DNA from: Chrysopilus asiliformis
Taxonomy: Eukaryota > Arthropoda > Insecta > Diptera > Rhagionidae
Reading direction: 5' to 3'
Assembly (NCBI GenBank): GCA_964034945.1
Contig: OZ035962.1
Location: forward strand, 66,607,274-66,671,273
Length of the DNA: 64,000 nucleotides
Below the pieces are notes generated by a model. That model was given only the letters and a program-made list of their open reading frames with translations. It had not been told where the DNA came from and ran no database searches. Made by a program: the position numbers and the translations under genes. Every line of letters starts with the position of its first letter. Position 1 is the first letter of the stretch. Positions 1 to 11,413 of the stretch are shown here, piece by piece.

Positions 1-652
1 AGGTACCTTCCATACAATTATTTTGAAAAAATATCGTTTTTTGAAAATCTCTCAAAAAGGATGAACTTTTATGAAAAAAATAGATACATCCAAATTTATA
101 GGAAGAAAAATTTTCTACATTATTTGCTTTAACCGTTTATACGGATCGCTAACGGTTCACAACATAAAAATTCCTCCGAAAAAATTCATTTAACACTAAA
201 CCTACCACGACTGGGTCAAATGACCCGTTTTAAACTTTTTGTCACAAATTCTTTAAAATAAAATTCTTTAAAATAATTTGGCTTCACGACTTTTATTGAA
301 AAATACATTCGATGTGTTTATTTTTTTATAAACACATCTAGCCTTATTAATAAAAAATCCCTAACACCCCAATTGACCAAATTGGTTGGAAAACCAATTG
401 GATTTCCAATTATCTTGTACCAAGTACCGAAGGTACGATTTATGGAATTTTGCCTGGAAATCCAAGATTTTTTCCTGTGAAAATGGTCCTTTTTGTACCA
501 TAATTTCAAATGTTCCCACAAATATTCTTAAACTTTATAAAGGAAAATTGCGTGGTACATTTGGACACGGTACAAAAATTCCAACATTGGTCAATTGGGA
601 CGGAGATAACTCATGTGCTAACTAACTCTGAGATAGCAAACTTATACTTTAG
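1..652. other. Non-coding AT-rich DNA, nothing recognised
   Basis: No protein family, RNA gene or bounded repeat could be recognised here. Short open frames on both strands overlap each other and have no recognisable composition or motif. Confidence 0.5.
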
Positions 653-656
653 TTAA

Positions 657-922
657 CCCTTTCGGTACATGTTTTTTTCTATGGGTTTTAAAAATACTCT
701 CTATACAAATTAATGGTGTTTAAGCTATTAGTATTCATTTAAAACAAAAAAAAAATTAAAAATTTTAATTTTTTTCAAATACGTCCACTGTGGTCCAGCT
801 TTTATTCAAAAAATCAAAATTGGGTCAAAAATGCACTTAATGGTGCATTGAATGAGAATAGAGTGTTGAAAATAAATAAATAATAAGACATGATGCCATA
901 TGGCATCAAAATACCGAAAGGG
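657..922. mobile_element. piggyBac-type MITE (266 bp) with TTAA duplication
   Basis: The ends are perfect 11-bp inverted repeats CCCTTTCGGTA / TACCGAAAGGG, each flanked by TTAA (653-656 and 923-926). TTAA duplication plus CCC-start ends is the hallmark of the piggyBac superfamily. The body has no coding capacity, so it is non-autonomous. A perfect 18-bp palindrome (TGATGCCATATGGCATCA, 891-908) stops 14 bp before the right end. Confidence 0.85.
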
Positions 923-1492
923 TTAACTATTCTTATTAATAAAAATTTTTCCTCCATATAATAGCTAATTCGTATGTTATTTAAAAATTTAGTTTGAAAA
1001 CGGCAACCCTTGTCCCGAATTGTACCAAAAAATACGAAAATCTTTTACATTTAAGTCATATTTTGGTTTTTTAAATCCGTTTTCTTGGAGACGATATTAA
1101 ATTAGGAGTGTTGTTGAGGTTGCATTGGTTTCGAACATATTATCATCTGAAAATAATTCAAAATGACAATTATTTTGTTAAATTTATTTTGAAACTAATA
1201 CAATCATATTTAACATCATTCCGACCCCAGCATCTTATGGCAGCCATAACTTGCAAATCGACTGAAATATGCCTCCCTTTTATATCTCCATCGATATCTC
1301 CCCTCACAAGATTTATTTTTTTATTTTAATTTCAAGATTTATTTAATTTCTTCATTGCGTCCTTTGAAAATCTATATTTTGTTTTTGAATTCAAATTCAG
1401 ATAGCTCTACCATCGGATTAAAGCGTTTATTATACACTTTTTCCTTCTGATGGGATTTGACGTATTTTCAAATGCGTTTAGGATTTGTTGTA
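923..1492. other. Non-coding spacer, nothing recognised
   Basis: AT-rich sequence with no supported gene or bounded repeat between the piggyBac-type MITE and the next TIR element. Confidence 0.4.
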
Positions 1493-2366
1493 ATCAGCCT
1501 TATTCCCCTAGCCGGCGGGACGTGTACGCCGCGTTTCCCGCAGAAAATTTGCATTCTACTAAACGCAATTGTCCCGGCGTGTGCCGTGGTGCTGAAAACG
1601 TTTTACTTTCGGTATTACACTAAACGCACCCGCGAATATTTTGACATTTCCATACATTTATTTCCCGCGAGTAAATCGTTGCGGGACCAATCAATTAAAT
1701 AGAAAGTTTGAATAAAAATGTGAATTTTATTTATACATTCAATGAATTTTAACTAAATATAAGTTTTGAAGGTCAGGAAAAACTAACTAGATGCTGTACA
1801 ATCATTTAATTGAACAAATAAAACTTCATTCGTATCAAATCAGAAAAACTGTCAAAATAGTCAGCGCGGGGCTGAATAATGCTACATTTACACGAATGAC
1901 AAATTTGTCATTTTTTTCTTGTCATTATGTTAATTCCCGTGTAAATGGCATAATTTTTGTAATTTTTTCTGTCAAAAAATGTCAATCTCTCATAAAAGAA
2001 TGAACTTGTCCATTCTTTTATGCCAGATTGTCATTCGTGCAAACGCAATATTAGTTATGACAACTTTAGTATTCAACTTTTGTCATAACTAATATTGCGT
2101 TTGTATGAATGACAATCTGGCATAAAAGAATGGACAAGTTCATTCTTTTATGAGAGATTGACATTTTCTGACAGAAAAAATTACAAAAATTATGCCATTT
2201 ACACGGGAATTAACATAATGACAAGAAAAAAATGACAAATTTGTCATTCGTGTAAACGTAGCATAAAACTGCGTTTCTACGTCTACTAGAATAAGAAAAT
2301 TTCATTCGATCGAGAAAAAATTTGCGTGGCGTTACACGTCTCGCCGGCTAGGGGAATAAGGCTGAT
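1493..2366. mobile_element. TIR element with internal giant palindrome
   Basis: The left edge (1493-1517) and right edge (2342-2366) are a perfect 25-bp inverted repeat containing CCCCTAGCCGGCG; the match continues imperfectly for about 20 bp more. No convincing target duplication is visible, so the superfamily is not assigned. There is no transposase. The middle is occupied by a separate large palindrome. Confidence 0.65.
1881..2262. repeat. Near-perfect 183-bp-arm palindrome (16-nt loop)
   Basis: Positions 1881-2063 and 2080-2262 are inverted copies that match almost base for base (one mismatch seen in the outermost 37 bp), separated by 2064-2079. The arms contain smaller palindromes such as TGACAAATTTGTCA. 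It could be a fold-back transposon inserted in the outer element or the outer element's own core. Confidence 0.85.
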
Positions 2367-2988
2367 AGAAATACGGAAAGACCCCAACAGAGTTTTTCAT
2401 ACATTGTCTGGTTTAGTTTCATACACGCAGTCGCGAAAGGGTTAAGTTGATTTTTATGTGAAGCTAAAATTTCCTTTTGCAGATTTAAATACAGCTCATA
2501 TTGATAATAGTCTGAAGCTTGTGATCACAAATTTATATTTGTGAATTATTTTTGTTTGAAAAAAATTGTTTTATTCATACACCAAATTTTACTAAAGGGT
2601 ATATCTTCCGCAATAAAACGTAACATATGTATATAACTTTTAAAATCGCAAAAGCCTATTCTCTAACCAGCTAGAATAGTCATCTTCCGCTATATTTTTC
2701 CGTTTTCGGATAATATTCCTAATGTGATGGAAAAAGTACTCAATATCCAAACACTTATGAAGGCAAAAGCTGAAGCTGAGACACGCGCCGAGGGAAATTT
2801 TGTCAAAAGTCAAATATCACTCAGTCACTCAATCACCAATTCATCATAGTATCTCTCAAAGCCATAAAATTTTGCACACAGATTAGTCTTACTCGCTAAG
2901 AAACGATTATACAGGAAGTTCCTGTCAAATATCCTTTTACCCATTTTTTCTTCGAAAAACTGGAATTAGGAATTTCCGGGGCCGCGGT
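2367..2988. other. Spacer with a fragment of a shared repeat
   Basis: The stretch near 2624-2700 (CTTTTAAAATCGCAAAA followed by CCAGCTAGAATA) recurs near 25180-25245 and, more weakly, near 13600-13650, marking a dispersed repeat. Nothing coding was recognised. Confidence 0.4.
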
Positions 2989-3134
2989 TCACAAATCTGG
3001 TGTTAGAATTTCAAAATTCGAAACGAAAGGTTCTGAGGGCATAAAAAAAAATCCAAAAGTTTTTAAGTCGTTTTTGGTTTTTGCACCACTTTTGTAAGAA
3101 ATTTTAACCGGGTAACGACGGGTAGGCGAGCTAG
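2989..3134 (+). mobile_element. Helitron-like 3' end fragment
   Basis: The fragment ends in CTAG followed by T, with a short hairpin (ACCGGGT..ACGGGT region) about ten bases upstream, as in Helitron 3' ends. The same end occurs at 10845 and 47655, each followed by T. The 5' part is missing. Confidence 0.6.
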
Positions 3135-3570
3135 TATACTCTATATAAGACAAAATTTCTATGAAAAAAATCAATTTGTATGGGAGAGAGGGGAACGATT
3201 GGTCCAATTGGATTTTGATGTATGGAACGGTTATGTCGAATCCTATCCTAAACATATTTTACATTTATAAATTTTTCAATACGACTCACAATTTTTGAGA
3301 AAATTGTGAAAAAATGTTTCGTTTGTATAGGGGAGGGGGAAGCAATGGTCGAATTTTTTCCATTCAAGATTAGCCAGTATTTACGAGAAGCGCAACTATA
3401 CAAAATTTCAAGTCTCTAGCTCAATCGGTTCGAAAGTTATGGTGTTCACGGGCAGACAGACGGACGGACTGATGGACACACTGATGGACTGATGGACACA
3501 CAAAAAGACAGACAGACAGACAAAAAAGCGGAAATGATAATCTTTTGTCAACTCAAACACCCTGATGTAG
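3135..3570. repeat. Dispersed repeat with (GACA)n tract
   Basis: It shares phrases such as TTTCAAGTCTCTAGCTCAAT and a GACA/GGAC microsatellite with repeats at 18726-19135, 27210-27660, 36695-37355 and 41951-42466. It is non-coding. The class is unknown; it resembles fly interspersed repeats that carry (GTCY)n tracts. Confidence 0.6.
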
Positions 3571-4025
3571 TCTAACACCGGATTAGCGACCCCGAAAACC
3601 CCCTAATTATATTATTTTTTGGTTTTGCAGACCTAGAGGCCGAGAAATTCCAATAGGACCCCCTAATGCCATTTTTCCCCGGTAAAAATGGGGAAAAGGA
3701 TATTTGCGTTACCCTTATAGGACTTTCCATTTCTAATTTTGAAACCCTAACACCAGACTCGCGATCAGCGACGAAAACCCCTGAGTGAAACTTTTCAGCC
3801 TCCTATTGAGCAGGATTCATGACGAAAATCACAGTTTAAAAACGCCCAAACCCCCTTTACCCTCCGTTTACCCCCTTAGCGGTAAAATTTCGGAAAACCC
3901 CGTCTTAGTGATCGCCTATGTTATGGTTGGAACATACTGTGAAAGATTCAAGTTTTTAGCTTCAGGGGTTTGGGCTGGGCATGGATGAGTCAGTCGATCA
4001 GGTTAAAAGATTTTATATATATAGA
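3571..4025 (-). mobile_element. Helitron-like fragment, reverse orientation
   Basis: On the minus strand it begins TCTATATATATAAAATC at 4025, then follows the sequence of the element at 10353-10845 (AACCTGAT.GACTGACT, the CCCC-rich block, the GATCAGCGACC block). The CTAG 3' end is absent because the copy stops near 3571. Confidence 0.6.
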
Positions 4026-4762
4026 TTATCATATAGAGTATAAAAACAGCAATAGACAAAAGAGTTGATTGGTTCCCATGTTCGAACACACAAAAAAAAT
4101 TGTAAATATTCGCGCAGTTTCTTCTTGGTTTTGAAAAAACAAAATTTTCTTGCCTGTCATAAAACGGGCATTAAATATTAAAATATACAAACTTCGGAAA
4201 TATAAAAAAATGATATTGTTGTTAAAATATGTTTGTCATTTACAGGTCGATACATTCGCTTCGAGAATCATTTTTGTACCTACACATTTGGACTGCTGTG
4301 GTTTGTTTTATCTCAACAGAGAAACGGGGTTTTCAATGGTGATGTCTTCATTACTTTGGTCTTGTTTATTAATTCAATATAAAAAGGCTTTAGCTTTATA
4401 AATTTTAGTGTTTTATAACAGTATGAAATTTTGTTTGAATTGTCAAATTTATATTTAGTTTAATTCGTTGTGGATTTGGATTAAACCTTTAGTTTACAAA
4501 AAAATTGAAAATACATTTTTAAATTTGTGTAAAATCAGTTATGCTTTTCCCCAATGTTGTTTCCCTTAGCGGAATTTAAAGAAATTGTGATGTTACTATC
4601 AATTAAAAGAAGTTACAAATTTTTTATGGATCCGTTATTTCCGTTTCAAAAGGAAGAAGGGTTGTTGAAATCAAGAATCAATTTATCGAAAACAGCAAGA
4701 AAAATATATTTTTTAATTGATATAAATTGACGCCTCCGAGCTAGACTGTCGTATCACTCTCC
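4026..4762. other. Spacer, nothing recognised
   Basis: AT-rich sequence without a supported gene, RNA or bounded repeat. Confidence 0.4.
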
Positions 4763-4943
4763 AAGGCTGTGTGCGAACCCGCGAAATTTTGGCAGAATGA
4801 AAACGGCGTTAAAAACCAAATGTTGACAGTGGTGAAAAGCTATTTAATTTAGCTGTGCGGATATGTTTAAATTTATAAAACTCACTTTTAACGTATTTAA
4901 TAAAAAGTTCTGTCAAAATTTCACGGATTCGCACACAACCGAG
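4763..4943. mobile_element. Short TIR element (MITE-like)
   Basis: The left end GGCTGTGTGCGAACCCG and the right end, read on the minus strand as GGTTGTGTGCGAATCCG, match over about 27 bp with a few changes. The body is non-coding. No target duplication was found. Confidence 0.5.
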
Positions 4944-5182
4944 CTGTCAAAATTCTGACGTTTTCGTAAGAATTTTAGTTTCTTTTTTGCATATTTTGGA
5001 AGAAAATTGCTCAATCTGTATTTGCGAATCCTTAAAAAGTTGACGAGTTTTATTTTTAGTTAATTAAAAATTCAAAATTGAAGAATGTTGTAAGTCGAGT
5101 TACGATAGTCTTGCACCGAAGCGTCGAAATAAATCCTCGCATTCTGAAATTTTCATATGCCCTGGTTAATATTTGGACAAGA

Positions 5183-6102
5183 GTTCAGTTTAGCGACAAT
5201 GACGCTAGAGATTTTTCGTGTATAGGGAGGGGTAGAGAGAAGCATTCCTTATCCAAAATTGGTAGTTTTAGCCGTCGCTCACCCCTCTTACCCCCTCCAG
5301 GGGTCCACAAACTTTGTATGAAACGTTTTTCCGGGGGGTGGTAGGGGAAATGAAAGATATTGAAGAGTACATTCCAAAAATATATGGCATGTTAATATTC
5401 CTCCCTCACTCTTCGATTTATACCCCACTGGAAAAAGTGGAATTCGTGAAATGAGGGGAAAGACGAAATTTTTTTTACTAAAAACTGCGCCTTATACTCC
5501 AGATAATAAAATCCAAAGAATCATAGAAATATCTCAACCCGTTTTCAAACTACATCAAAAAGTGTGAGGCGAGTTTTCGCCTCAACAAAAACGAAGCATA
5601 TAAATATAGGGCGGTGGGAAAAAGCGAGGTGTGGCTGAAAAGTTTGTCCGCTCTGACCCCTGGCTCATAAGTAAAATTGGTTTGTAGCTCAAGTTTTTTT
5701 TCGTCAGAAAAGTGAGGTTATATGGAAATTTTAAAATGAAATTTTGTAATTAAAACTGCGTCAGCAGTCATTTCAAACCACTTTTATAAGTTTTGCGAAC
5801 CGAAATTGTGCTAGTAAAAGTAGTTTTGTTGCAAAATTCCACTTTTTTTTGATGGGTACAAATCCAAGGGGGAGGGGGGAAACCCTATCATGCTAAATAT
5901 TTTTGGAATACACTCTTCATTACCTTTCATTTGAGGTACCACACACGCCCCTACCACACCCCAGAACAAAGTTTCATACAAAGTTTAGGGACCCCTAAGG
6001 AGGCTAGCGGCGGCTAAAAATACCCATTTTGGATAGGGGATGCTCCTACCTACTCCTCCCTATACACGAAAAATCTCTAGCGTCATTATCGCTAAACTGA
6101 AC
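5183..6102. repeat. Fold-back element, arms about 220 bp
   Basis: The left arm (from GTTCAGTTTAGCGACAATG) and the right arm (ending CGCTAAACTGAAC) are imperfect inverted copies covering roughly 5183-5410 and 5885-6102. Both include a C-rich block and a sequence for ATACACGAAAAATCTCTAGC. There is no transposase; the short frames inside are by-products of the repeat. Confidence 0.75.
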
Positions 6103-6378
6103 TTTAGCCAAAGAAAATATTATTATATAACTATGGATAATTTCTGCATTTTGATAAAATTGCCAATTTTTCACCAAAAGAGACCAACTCAAACACAATT
6201 AACCTAACCAAACAATTCAACTGTCATTCGATGTCGTCGCGACAAAAGTTCAATTTTTCAAACTTTGGTGGCGTAATCAATTCACTACAAAAGCATGCGT
6301 TGAAAATTACTTTGACAACTCCGACGACTCTCGTCGACGTCGCGTGTCGTCTTGTCGTCGCAATGTAACTCAGGCTTA

Positions 6379-7180
6379 AGGCCCAACCAAAGTCCTTCCG
6401 ATCCGTGCCGATCCGCTCCGTTTCGGTAAGCCGTCAAAGATGAACATACGACCAATAACGTTGTTACCCATAGTCTTCGAAACAGAGCGGAACGTAACGG
6501 AAGAGTTCGCAAAAATCCATCTCAAACGGATTGCATAACCTCAAACCCAAAACTTGACACGCGCACATAACCTAATATCACAAATAATATACAAATGAAC
6601 AGAGCTCAAAGAAAACCATGTTATATGAAACCAAATCAGCCGACAGAAGATCAGCCGACAAAAGCTTTAGACTTAAATTTTGAGCGAGAGTGGAGAGATA
6701 GTTTCTCATCAAATCGTATGCCGAACACACACAAGTGAATGTAATAAATGTGTTGAATTTTTTGTATGATTGGCGCGGCGGTGGGGTTGTATAAAACAAG
6801 TTTACAAAAGCTTGAAATCATCTCAAAAGAACCGAAGACAAGGCTCTCCCAGAGGAAAAAGTTTTTCGGCTTTTAAAAGCTCGCTTGATTTGGTTTCATA
6901 TAACATGGTTTTCTTTGAGCTCTGTTCATCTGTATATTATTTGTGCTAATATGTTAATATATTTGAATTATTATATTTCAAATTACAAAATAGACCAGAA
7001 CTGACTTTTTACTTCAATATTGCTTATTTAACAATTTTCAACTTCGATCAAAAGACACAATCAAAACAGTGGTCGAAATGCCAGATTCCGAAACGGAGCG
7101 GTCGTACTGTAGGCAGGTACGTTTCGATACGTTTTTACTGAAACGAAACGGAACGCATCGGAAGGACTTTGGTTAGGTCT
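6379..7180. mobile_element. PIF/Harbinger-like MITE with TTA duplication
   Basis: The ends are AGGCCCAACCAAAGTCC on the left and AGACCTAACCAAAGTCC read inward from the right, with similar sequence for about 28 bp. TTA flanks both sides (6376-6378 and 7181-7183). A 3-bp TWA-type duplication is typical of PIF/Harbinger. It carries no transposase and is interrupted by another MITE at 6579-6945. Confidence 0.7.
6579..6945. mobile_element. Nested fold-back MITE with 7-bp target duplication
   Basis: Inverted ends of about 60 bp start CACAAATAATATACA. CTAATAT occurs directly on both sides (6572-6578 and 6946-6952). The end sequence resembles the 314-bp elements at 11100-11413 and 29717-30030 (CACAAACAAGTATATACAG), so it belongs to the same family. 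Confidence 0.75.
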
Positions 7181-7205
7181 TTAATTGTGAAAAAAGTCCA
7201 TTAAT

Positions 7206-8499
7206 TATAAAGGGTGATCCAATTGCAGGTACTTTTTCCAATAGGGTTGTTTTGACAGTTCTTATGTGTCAACTGGCTTGTCTATATGACGTTTGTGTTC
7301 AGTATTTAGTGCCATTTCATCATGAATAGACTTACGTGTGAACAACGTTTACTAATTGTGGAAACTTATTTCCAAAACCAGTGCTGAGTTACGAATTGTT
7401 ATACAGTTCTTCGTCCACATTTTGGTCGTCATAATCGTCCCACTGAACGCACTATTCGTGAAACCATCACCAAATTCCGAACTAATTTTACACTATTAGA
7501 CATTCATCCATCAATCAGAGTGCAGCCCGTAGTAATGAGAATATTGCTGCAGTAGCAGAGAGTGTTCGTGAAGACCGTGATCAATCAATTCGTCGCCGTT
7601 CTCAAGGTTTGGGCATCTCTTATGGAACGTTGTGGCGTATTTTGAAGAATGATCTTGGTTTAAAGGCGTATAAAATACAGCTCGTTCAAGAATTTAAGCC
7701 GGGTAACCTTGGTTTACGTTTTAATTTCGGTTTATGGGCCTTGCAACAGCTTCAAGTTGGTCCTTTTTTTATCGAAAAATTGTGTTTAGTGACGAAGCTC
7801 ATTTTTGGTTAAATGGCTACGTTAGCAAGCAAAATTGCCGTGTTTGGGCCGATGAACAGCCAGAAGCAATCCAAGAGCTACCAATGCAACCCGAAAAATG
7901 CACTGTTTGGTGCGGTTTATGGGCAGGCGGCATCATCGGACCGTATTTTTTTAAAAATGCGGAAGGAGTGCGTGTTACCGTCAATGGAGCTCGCGACAGA
8001 GCAATGATCAATGAATTTTTGTTGCCAAAAATTCAACATATTGGTGTAGCTGACTTGTGGTTTCAACAGGATGGCGCTACGTCATACAGCTAACGATACA
8101 ATCGCTTTATTAAGGGAAACGTTCGATGGAAACATCATCTCAAGAAATGGTCCTTTTAATTGGCCGCCGAGATCTTGTGATCTGACACCATTGGATTACT
8201 TTCTGTGGGGATATGTGAAATCTCTTGTTTACGTCGATAAATCCGGAAGGATTCAGCTTTGGAAGCAAACATAACCCGTGCTATTCGCGGAATACCGACC
8301 GATATACTTGAAAGAATTGGACCCCCAGAATGGACGATTTAAGAGTTAGTCGTGGGCAACATTTGAAGGAAATTATCTTTAAATATTGAATGGCATGAAC
8401 CAAACTAACAACTTAAATAAAGATTTTCCTCAATATATTAATTATTATGTGCTTTATTTAAAAAAAAAACAGGAAGCTCTTATTGGATCACCCTTTATA
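7206..8499 (+). pseudogene. Broken Tc1/mariner-superfamily element, rosa (DD41D)-like
   Basis: The ends TATAAAGGGTGATCCAAT (7206) and its inverse (to 8499) bound the element, with TA at both edges. The transposase reading starts near 7322 (MNRLTCEQRL), hits a stop about 20 codons in, and shifts frame several times. Recognisable parts are a helix-turn-helix region, DEAHF (first catalytic Asp, near 7792), QQDGAT (second, near 8070) and WPPRSCDLTPLDYFLWG (third, near 8161-8214). A 2-base loss near 8086 separates the last two. Bridging it gives about 41 residues between the second and third Asp, which fits the rosa/DD41D branch better than classical DD34D mariner. It cannot encode active enzyme. 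The family call comes from motif memory, not a search. Confidence 0.8.
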
Positions 8500-8514
8500 T
8501 AAAAACCTTTTATT

Positions 8515-8672
8515 AAAAAATGCACTGAAAAGGAAAAAAATATTTTTTGGGCTCTGTGCATCACAAATAAAAGCGAGATCAAATCATTAAAAATAAAATA
8601 AATATTTATCTCGCTTTTATTTCTGATTCACAGTGCCCAAAAAATTGTTTTTTTCTTTTTAATGCATTTTTT
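8515..8672. repeat. Small fold-back, arms about 65 bp
   Basis: Positions 8515-8580 and 8608-8672 are imperfect inverted copies; the inner ends read AAAAGCGAGAT / ATCTCGCTTTT. It lies between the broken mariner-like element and the receptor gene. Confidence 0.7.
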
Positions 8673-9001
8673 TAAATGAAGACTTTTTTTAAAAAAAAAA
8701 TTTACTGCCGATGCGTAAATACATTGGAATCCCATCGATGAAAAAAAAATACGATGCAAAATACAATTTCATTTCTGACCCATCAAAATAAAAATAATAA
8801 TTATGGATATGTAAATTAATCCACTTGCGCTAATGACTTCATTCAATTAGCTTGGTTTTCTATTATTTATAAAATGTAAATGCCTGGAAAATCAATTGTG
8901 TGATAAAAATCTCATTGTAGTTACTAATACATAAATTTCTACATAATATATAAAGTAAGTTCTAAATCTAAGAGGCAAATGAACATAGTTCTATCAGTAA
9001 T

Positions 9002-10054
9002 ATGTCGAAATATCAACAATACGGTTCCAAAATTTTATTTCTGATATTTTTATACGCGAAATATGTTGGATTTTTATTCTTTTCGTATAGCAAAAAAGAA
9101 AAAAAGTTTCGTATGACAAAATATGATACCATAAAAGGCGGTTTTTTTGTTGTAATTGCATTGACATTATTTCCTCTAGCAGTTTCTAACTTATTTCCAA
9201 ATATGTTGTTTCTCGGGAGTTCTCTACAACGTTATGTCTCGAAATCAATTTATTATTTCTCATATTTTATGTTTATTCCAGTAATTGTCATGCAGTTTCT
9301 AAATCGTGAAAAAATCACAAATCTAGGCAATTCCATAATAAGTTTAAAATACATATTAAATGCTACAAATATTAAATTTTATGTGATTAATAAAGACTTT
9401 TTAATTTTTTTAGTGTTGAAAATCAGTTGCTATCTTGGGCTCATTACAACGGTTCTTAATTTTTTACCATTATTAAGAGTACGAAACGATAAATTTATTT
9501 ATTATTCGTATTGGACTTTTATTAAGTATTTTAATATGACATTTCCTCAAATTGGAACAAATTTGTTTTTCTTAGCAATGTTAGTTTTAAAAAGATATTT
9601 TGAAGTATTAAATGAGCAACTTAAAGCACTAAAAGAAAAAATTGAAAATACAGCAAATCAAAAAAAATCTATTAAAGTGCAAAAAATGTGTGAATTCAGT
9701 GATCAAATTGATACATATTCAAGATTATTTTCGGCGATTTGGAATTTGGTGAATAAAGTGGAAACATCCTTTCAAATTCAGGTCTTAGCGGGCAAAACAA
9801 ATACTTTTTTAAATGCAATTGCTCAAGCCTATTATATTTATCCCGCATTTCAGATCATGGATAAAAGAAGAGTTTCGTGCTTTTTAATTGCATCATTCCT
9901 TTACTTTTTTGAGTTATTTATATTAATATTTATTTCTAATTCTATTAAAATCTTAACAAACAATATAAGAAAAGTTTTAAATTCAATGCTGCAGCAACGC
10001 CACCTAGATAATAGATTAGAAGAAAATGTAATTAAAGATTTTTTTAGTTTTTAA
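9002..10054 (+). CDS. Gustatory receptor-like seven-transmembrane protein, C-terminus missing
   Basis: This single open frame of 350 residues has the look of an insect gustatory receptor (7tm_7 family), a ligand-gated cation channel subunit of taste neurons. Hydrophobic segments lie at about residues 45-65, 80-98, 130-152, 170-200, 258-280 and 292-315. The stretch VLNEQLKALKEKI near residue 200 is typical of the intracellular region of these receptors. The family normally ends with a seventh helix and a TYxxxxxQF-like motif. Here the frame stops shortly after the sixth helix, at DFFSF, so roughly 50 residues are absent. No obvious last exon was found in the next 300 bases. It is therefore either a pseudogene with a lost last exon or a gene whose last exon was missed. 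An odorant receptor is less likely. The first ATG is kept because the N-terminus has normal length. Confidence 0.6.
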   Translation: MSKYQQYGSKILFLIFLYAKYVGFLFFSYSKKEKKFRMTKYDTIKGGFFVVIALTLFPLAVSNLFPNMLFLGSSLQRYVSKSIYYFSYFMFIPVIVMQFLNREKITNLGNSIISLKYILNATNIKFYVINKDFLIFLVLKISCYLGLITTVLNFLPLLRVRNDKFIYYSYWTFIKYFNMTFPQIGTNLFFLAMLVLKRYFEVLNEQLKALKEKIENTANQKKSIKVQKMCEFSDQIDTYSRLFSAIWNLVNKVETSFQIQVLAGKTNTFLNAIAQAYYIYPAFQIMDKRRVSCFLIASFLYFFELFILIFISNSIKILTNNIRKVLNSMLQQRHLDNRLEENVIKDFFSF

Positions 10055-10352
10055 TTATTGTTTTTAATTATTACCAATTTATAACAGGTTTAATTTGTTG
10101 AAACTGTTGAAAATATACAAATACTTTTCAATTATAATTATGTTAAACTCAGCAAACTTTACATTTGATAAAAAATTTTGTTTTCATTTACCTTCAAGTT
10201 TTATTCACTTCCGAAAAAACAGTTGTCGCGTTTGGATGTTTATTCAAAAAATTGTAAAATAATAAACATTTTATTAATTTTCATATAACAAAATCTAATA
10301 GAAACAATGGGGCGTTGGACCGATTTTGGCCATTTACGTACGCGAACTCTTA
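10055..10352. other. AT-rich downstream flank, no last receptor exon seen
   Basis: This stretch was read in all forward frames for a seventh-helix exon and a TYxxxxxQF-like ending. None was found. Confidence 0.4.
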
Positions 10353-10845
10353 TCTAAATATATATATATATAATCGTTTAACCTGATTGACTGACTGACT
10401 GACTTATCAACGCCCAGCCCAAACCTCTGAAGCTAGAAACTTGAAACTTTCACAGTATGTCCCAATCATAACGTAGGCGATCACTAAGGCGGGGTTTTCC
10501 GAAATTTTACCCCTAAGGGGGTGAACGAGGGGGTAAAGGGGGTTTTGGTGTTTTTAAACTGTGATTTTCGCCATGAATCCTGCTCAATATGAGGCTGGGG
10601 GTTTTTGTGGTCGCTGATCACGAATCCGGTGTTAGAAATTCAAGACTTTAATTAGAAGGTCCTGCAAGGATAACGTAAATATCATTTTCCTGCTTTTCCC
10701 GGGGAAAAATAGCATTAGGGGGCTTTCGGGAGAGTCCTGCAAGGATAAGATTATTCTCAAAAGTTTTTAAGTTATTTCCGGTTTTCTGCGTATTCTAAAA
10801 CTTATACAAAAAACTTAACTCGCCAACGATGGGTATGCAAGCTAG
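10353..10845 (+). mobile_element. Non-autonomous Helitron-like element (493 bp)
   Basis: It starts TCTAAATATATATATA after an A and ends CTAG before a T, as expected for Helitron insertion between A and T. A degraded GGGTA hairpin lies about ten bases before CTAG. The same family is present at 2989-4025, 47276-47655 (3' half) and 52510-52770. It has no Rep/helicase gene. Confidence 0.65.
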
Positions 10846-11099
10846 TTTTAATTAAAATGGGTACATATTAAATTTTAAGTTTCTAGCTTACTATTTTCTC
10901 GAGATCTTGTGTTCACAAACGGATAGATGGACATATATGAATTCTCAGCATTCTATGTTCTATTTTAAGTACCCTAATTCGGCATTCTATATAAGTACCC
11001 TGATATTGGATTTGTTTTTGTGCGACTCGGTTCTGTGCATTCCAATAGTAGAGCCAATACAATTAGCCTAATAAAATACAATAAAATTTATGGTTACAC

Positions 11100-11413
11100 C
11101 ACAAACAAGTATATACAGATAACCAATGCCCATAGTAGCAGCTGTACCCATTTTTAGCTCGTAGCCGACAGTCGTAGCTGACAAAACGCAATAAGAAAAT
11201 ACCGAAACCAACCGGCTGCGATGACTACGATCGTGAAACATTCTATTTGATCGTCGAAAGGCAGAAAGGGAAGAGGATATCTAGCAAACGATCGCAGTCG
11301 GTTGGTTTCGGCATTTTCTCACTTCGTTTTGTCAGCTACGACTGTCGGCTACGAGCTAAAAATGGGTACAGCTGCTACTATGGGCATTGGTTATCTGTAT
11401 ATACTTGTTTGTG
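11100..11413. mobile_element. 314-bp fold-back MITE with 7-bp target duplication
   Basis: The arms are about 135 bp and start CACAAACAAGTATATACAG. GTTACAC flanks both sides (11093-11099 and 11414-11420). The copy at 29717-30030 has the same length and nearly the same sequence, with the central spacer in the opposite orientation. Confidence 0.85.

Noticed and set aside
2431..2446. CGCGAAAGGGTTAA as a right end of another piggyBac-type element
   Set aside because: No inverted partner with TTAA was found upstream within reach, so a bounded element cannot be claimed.
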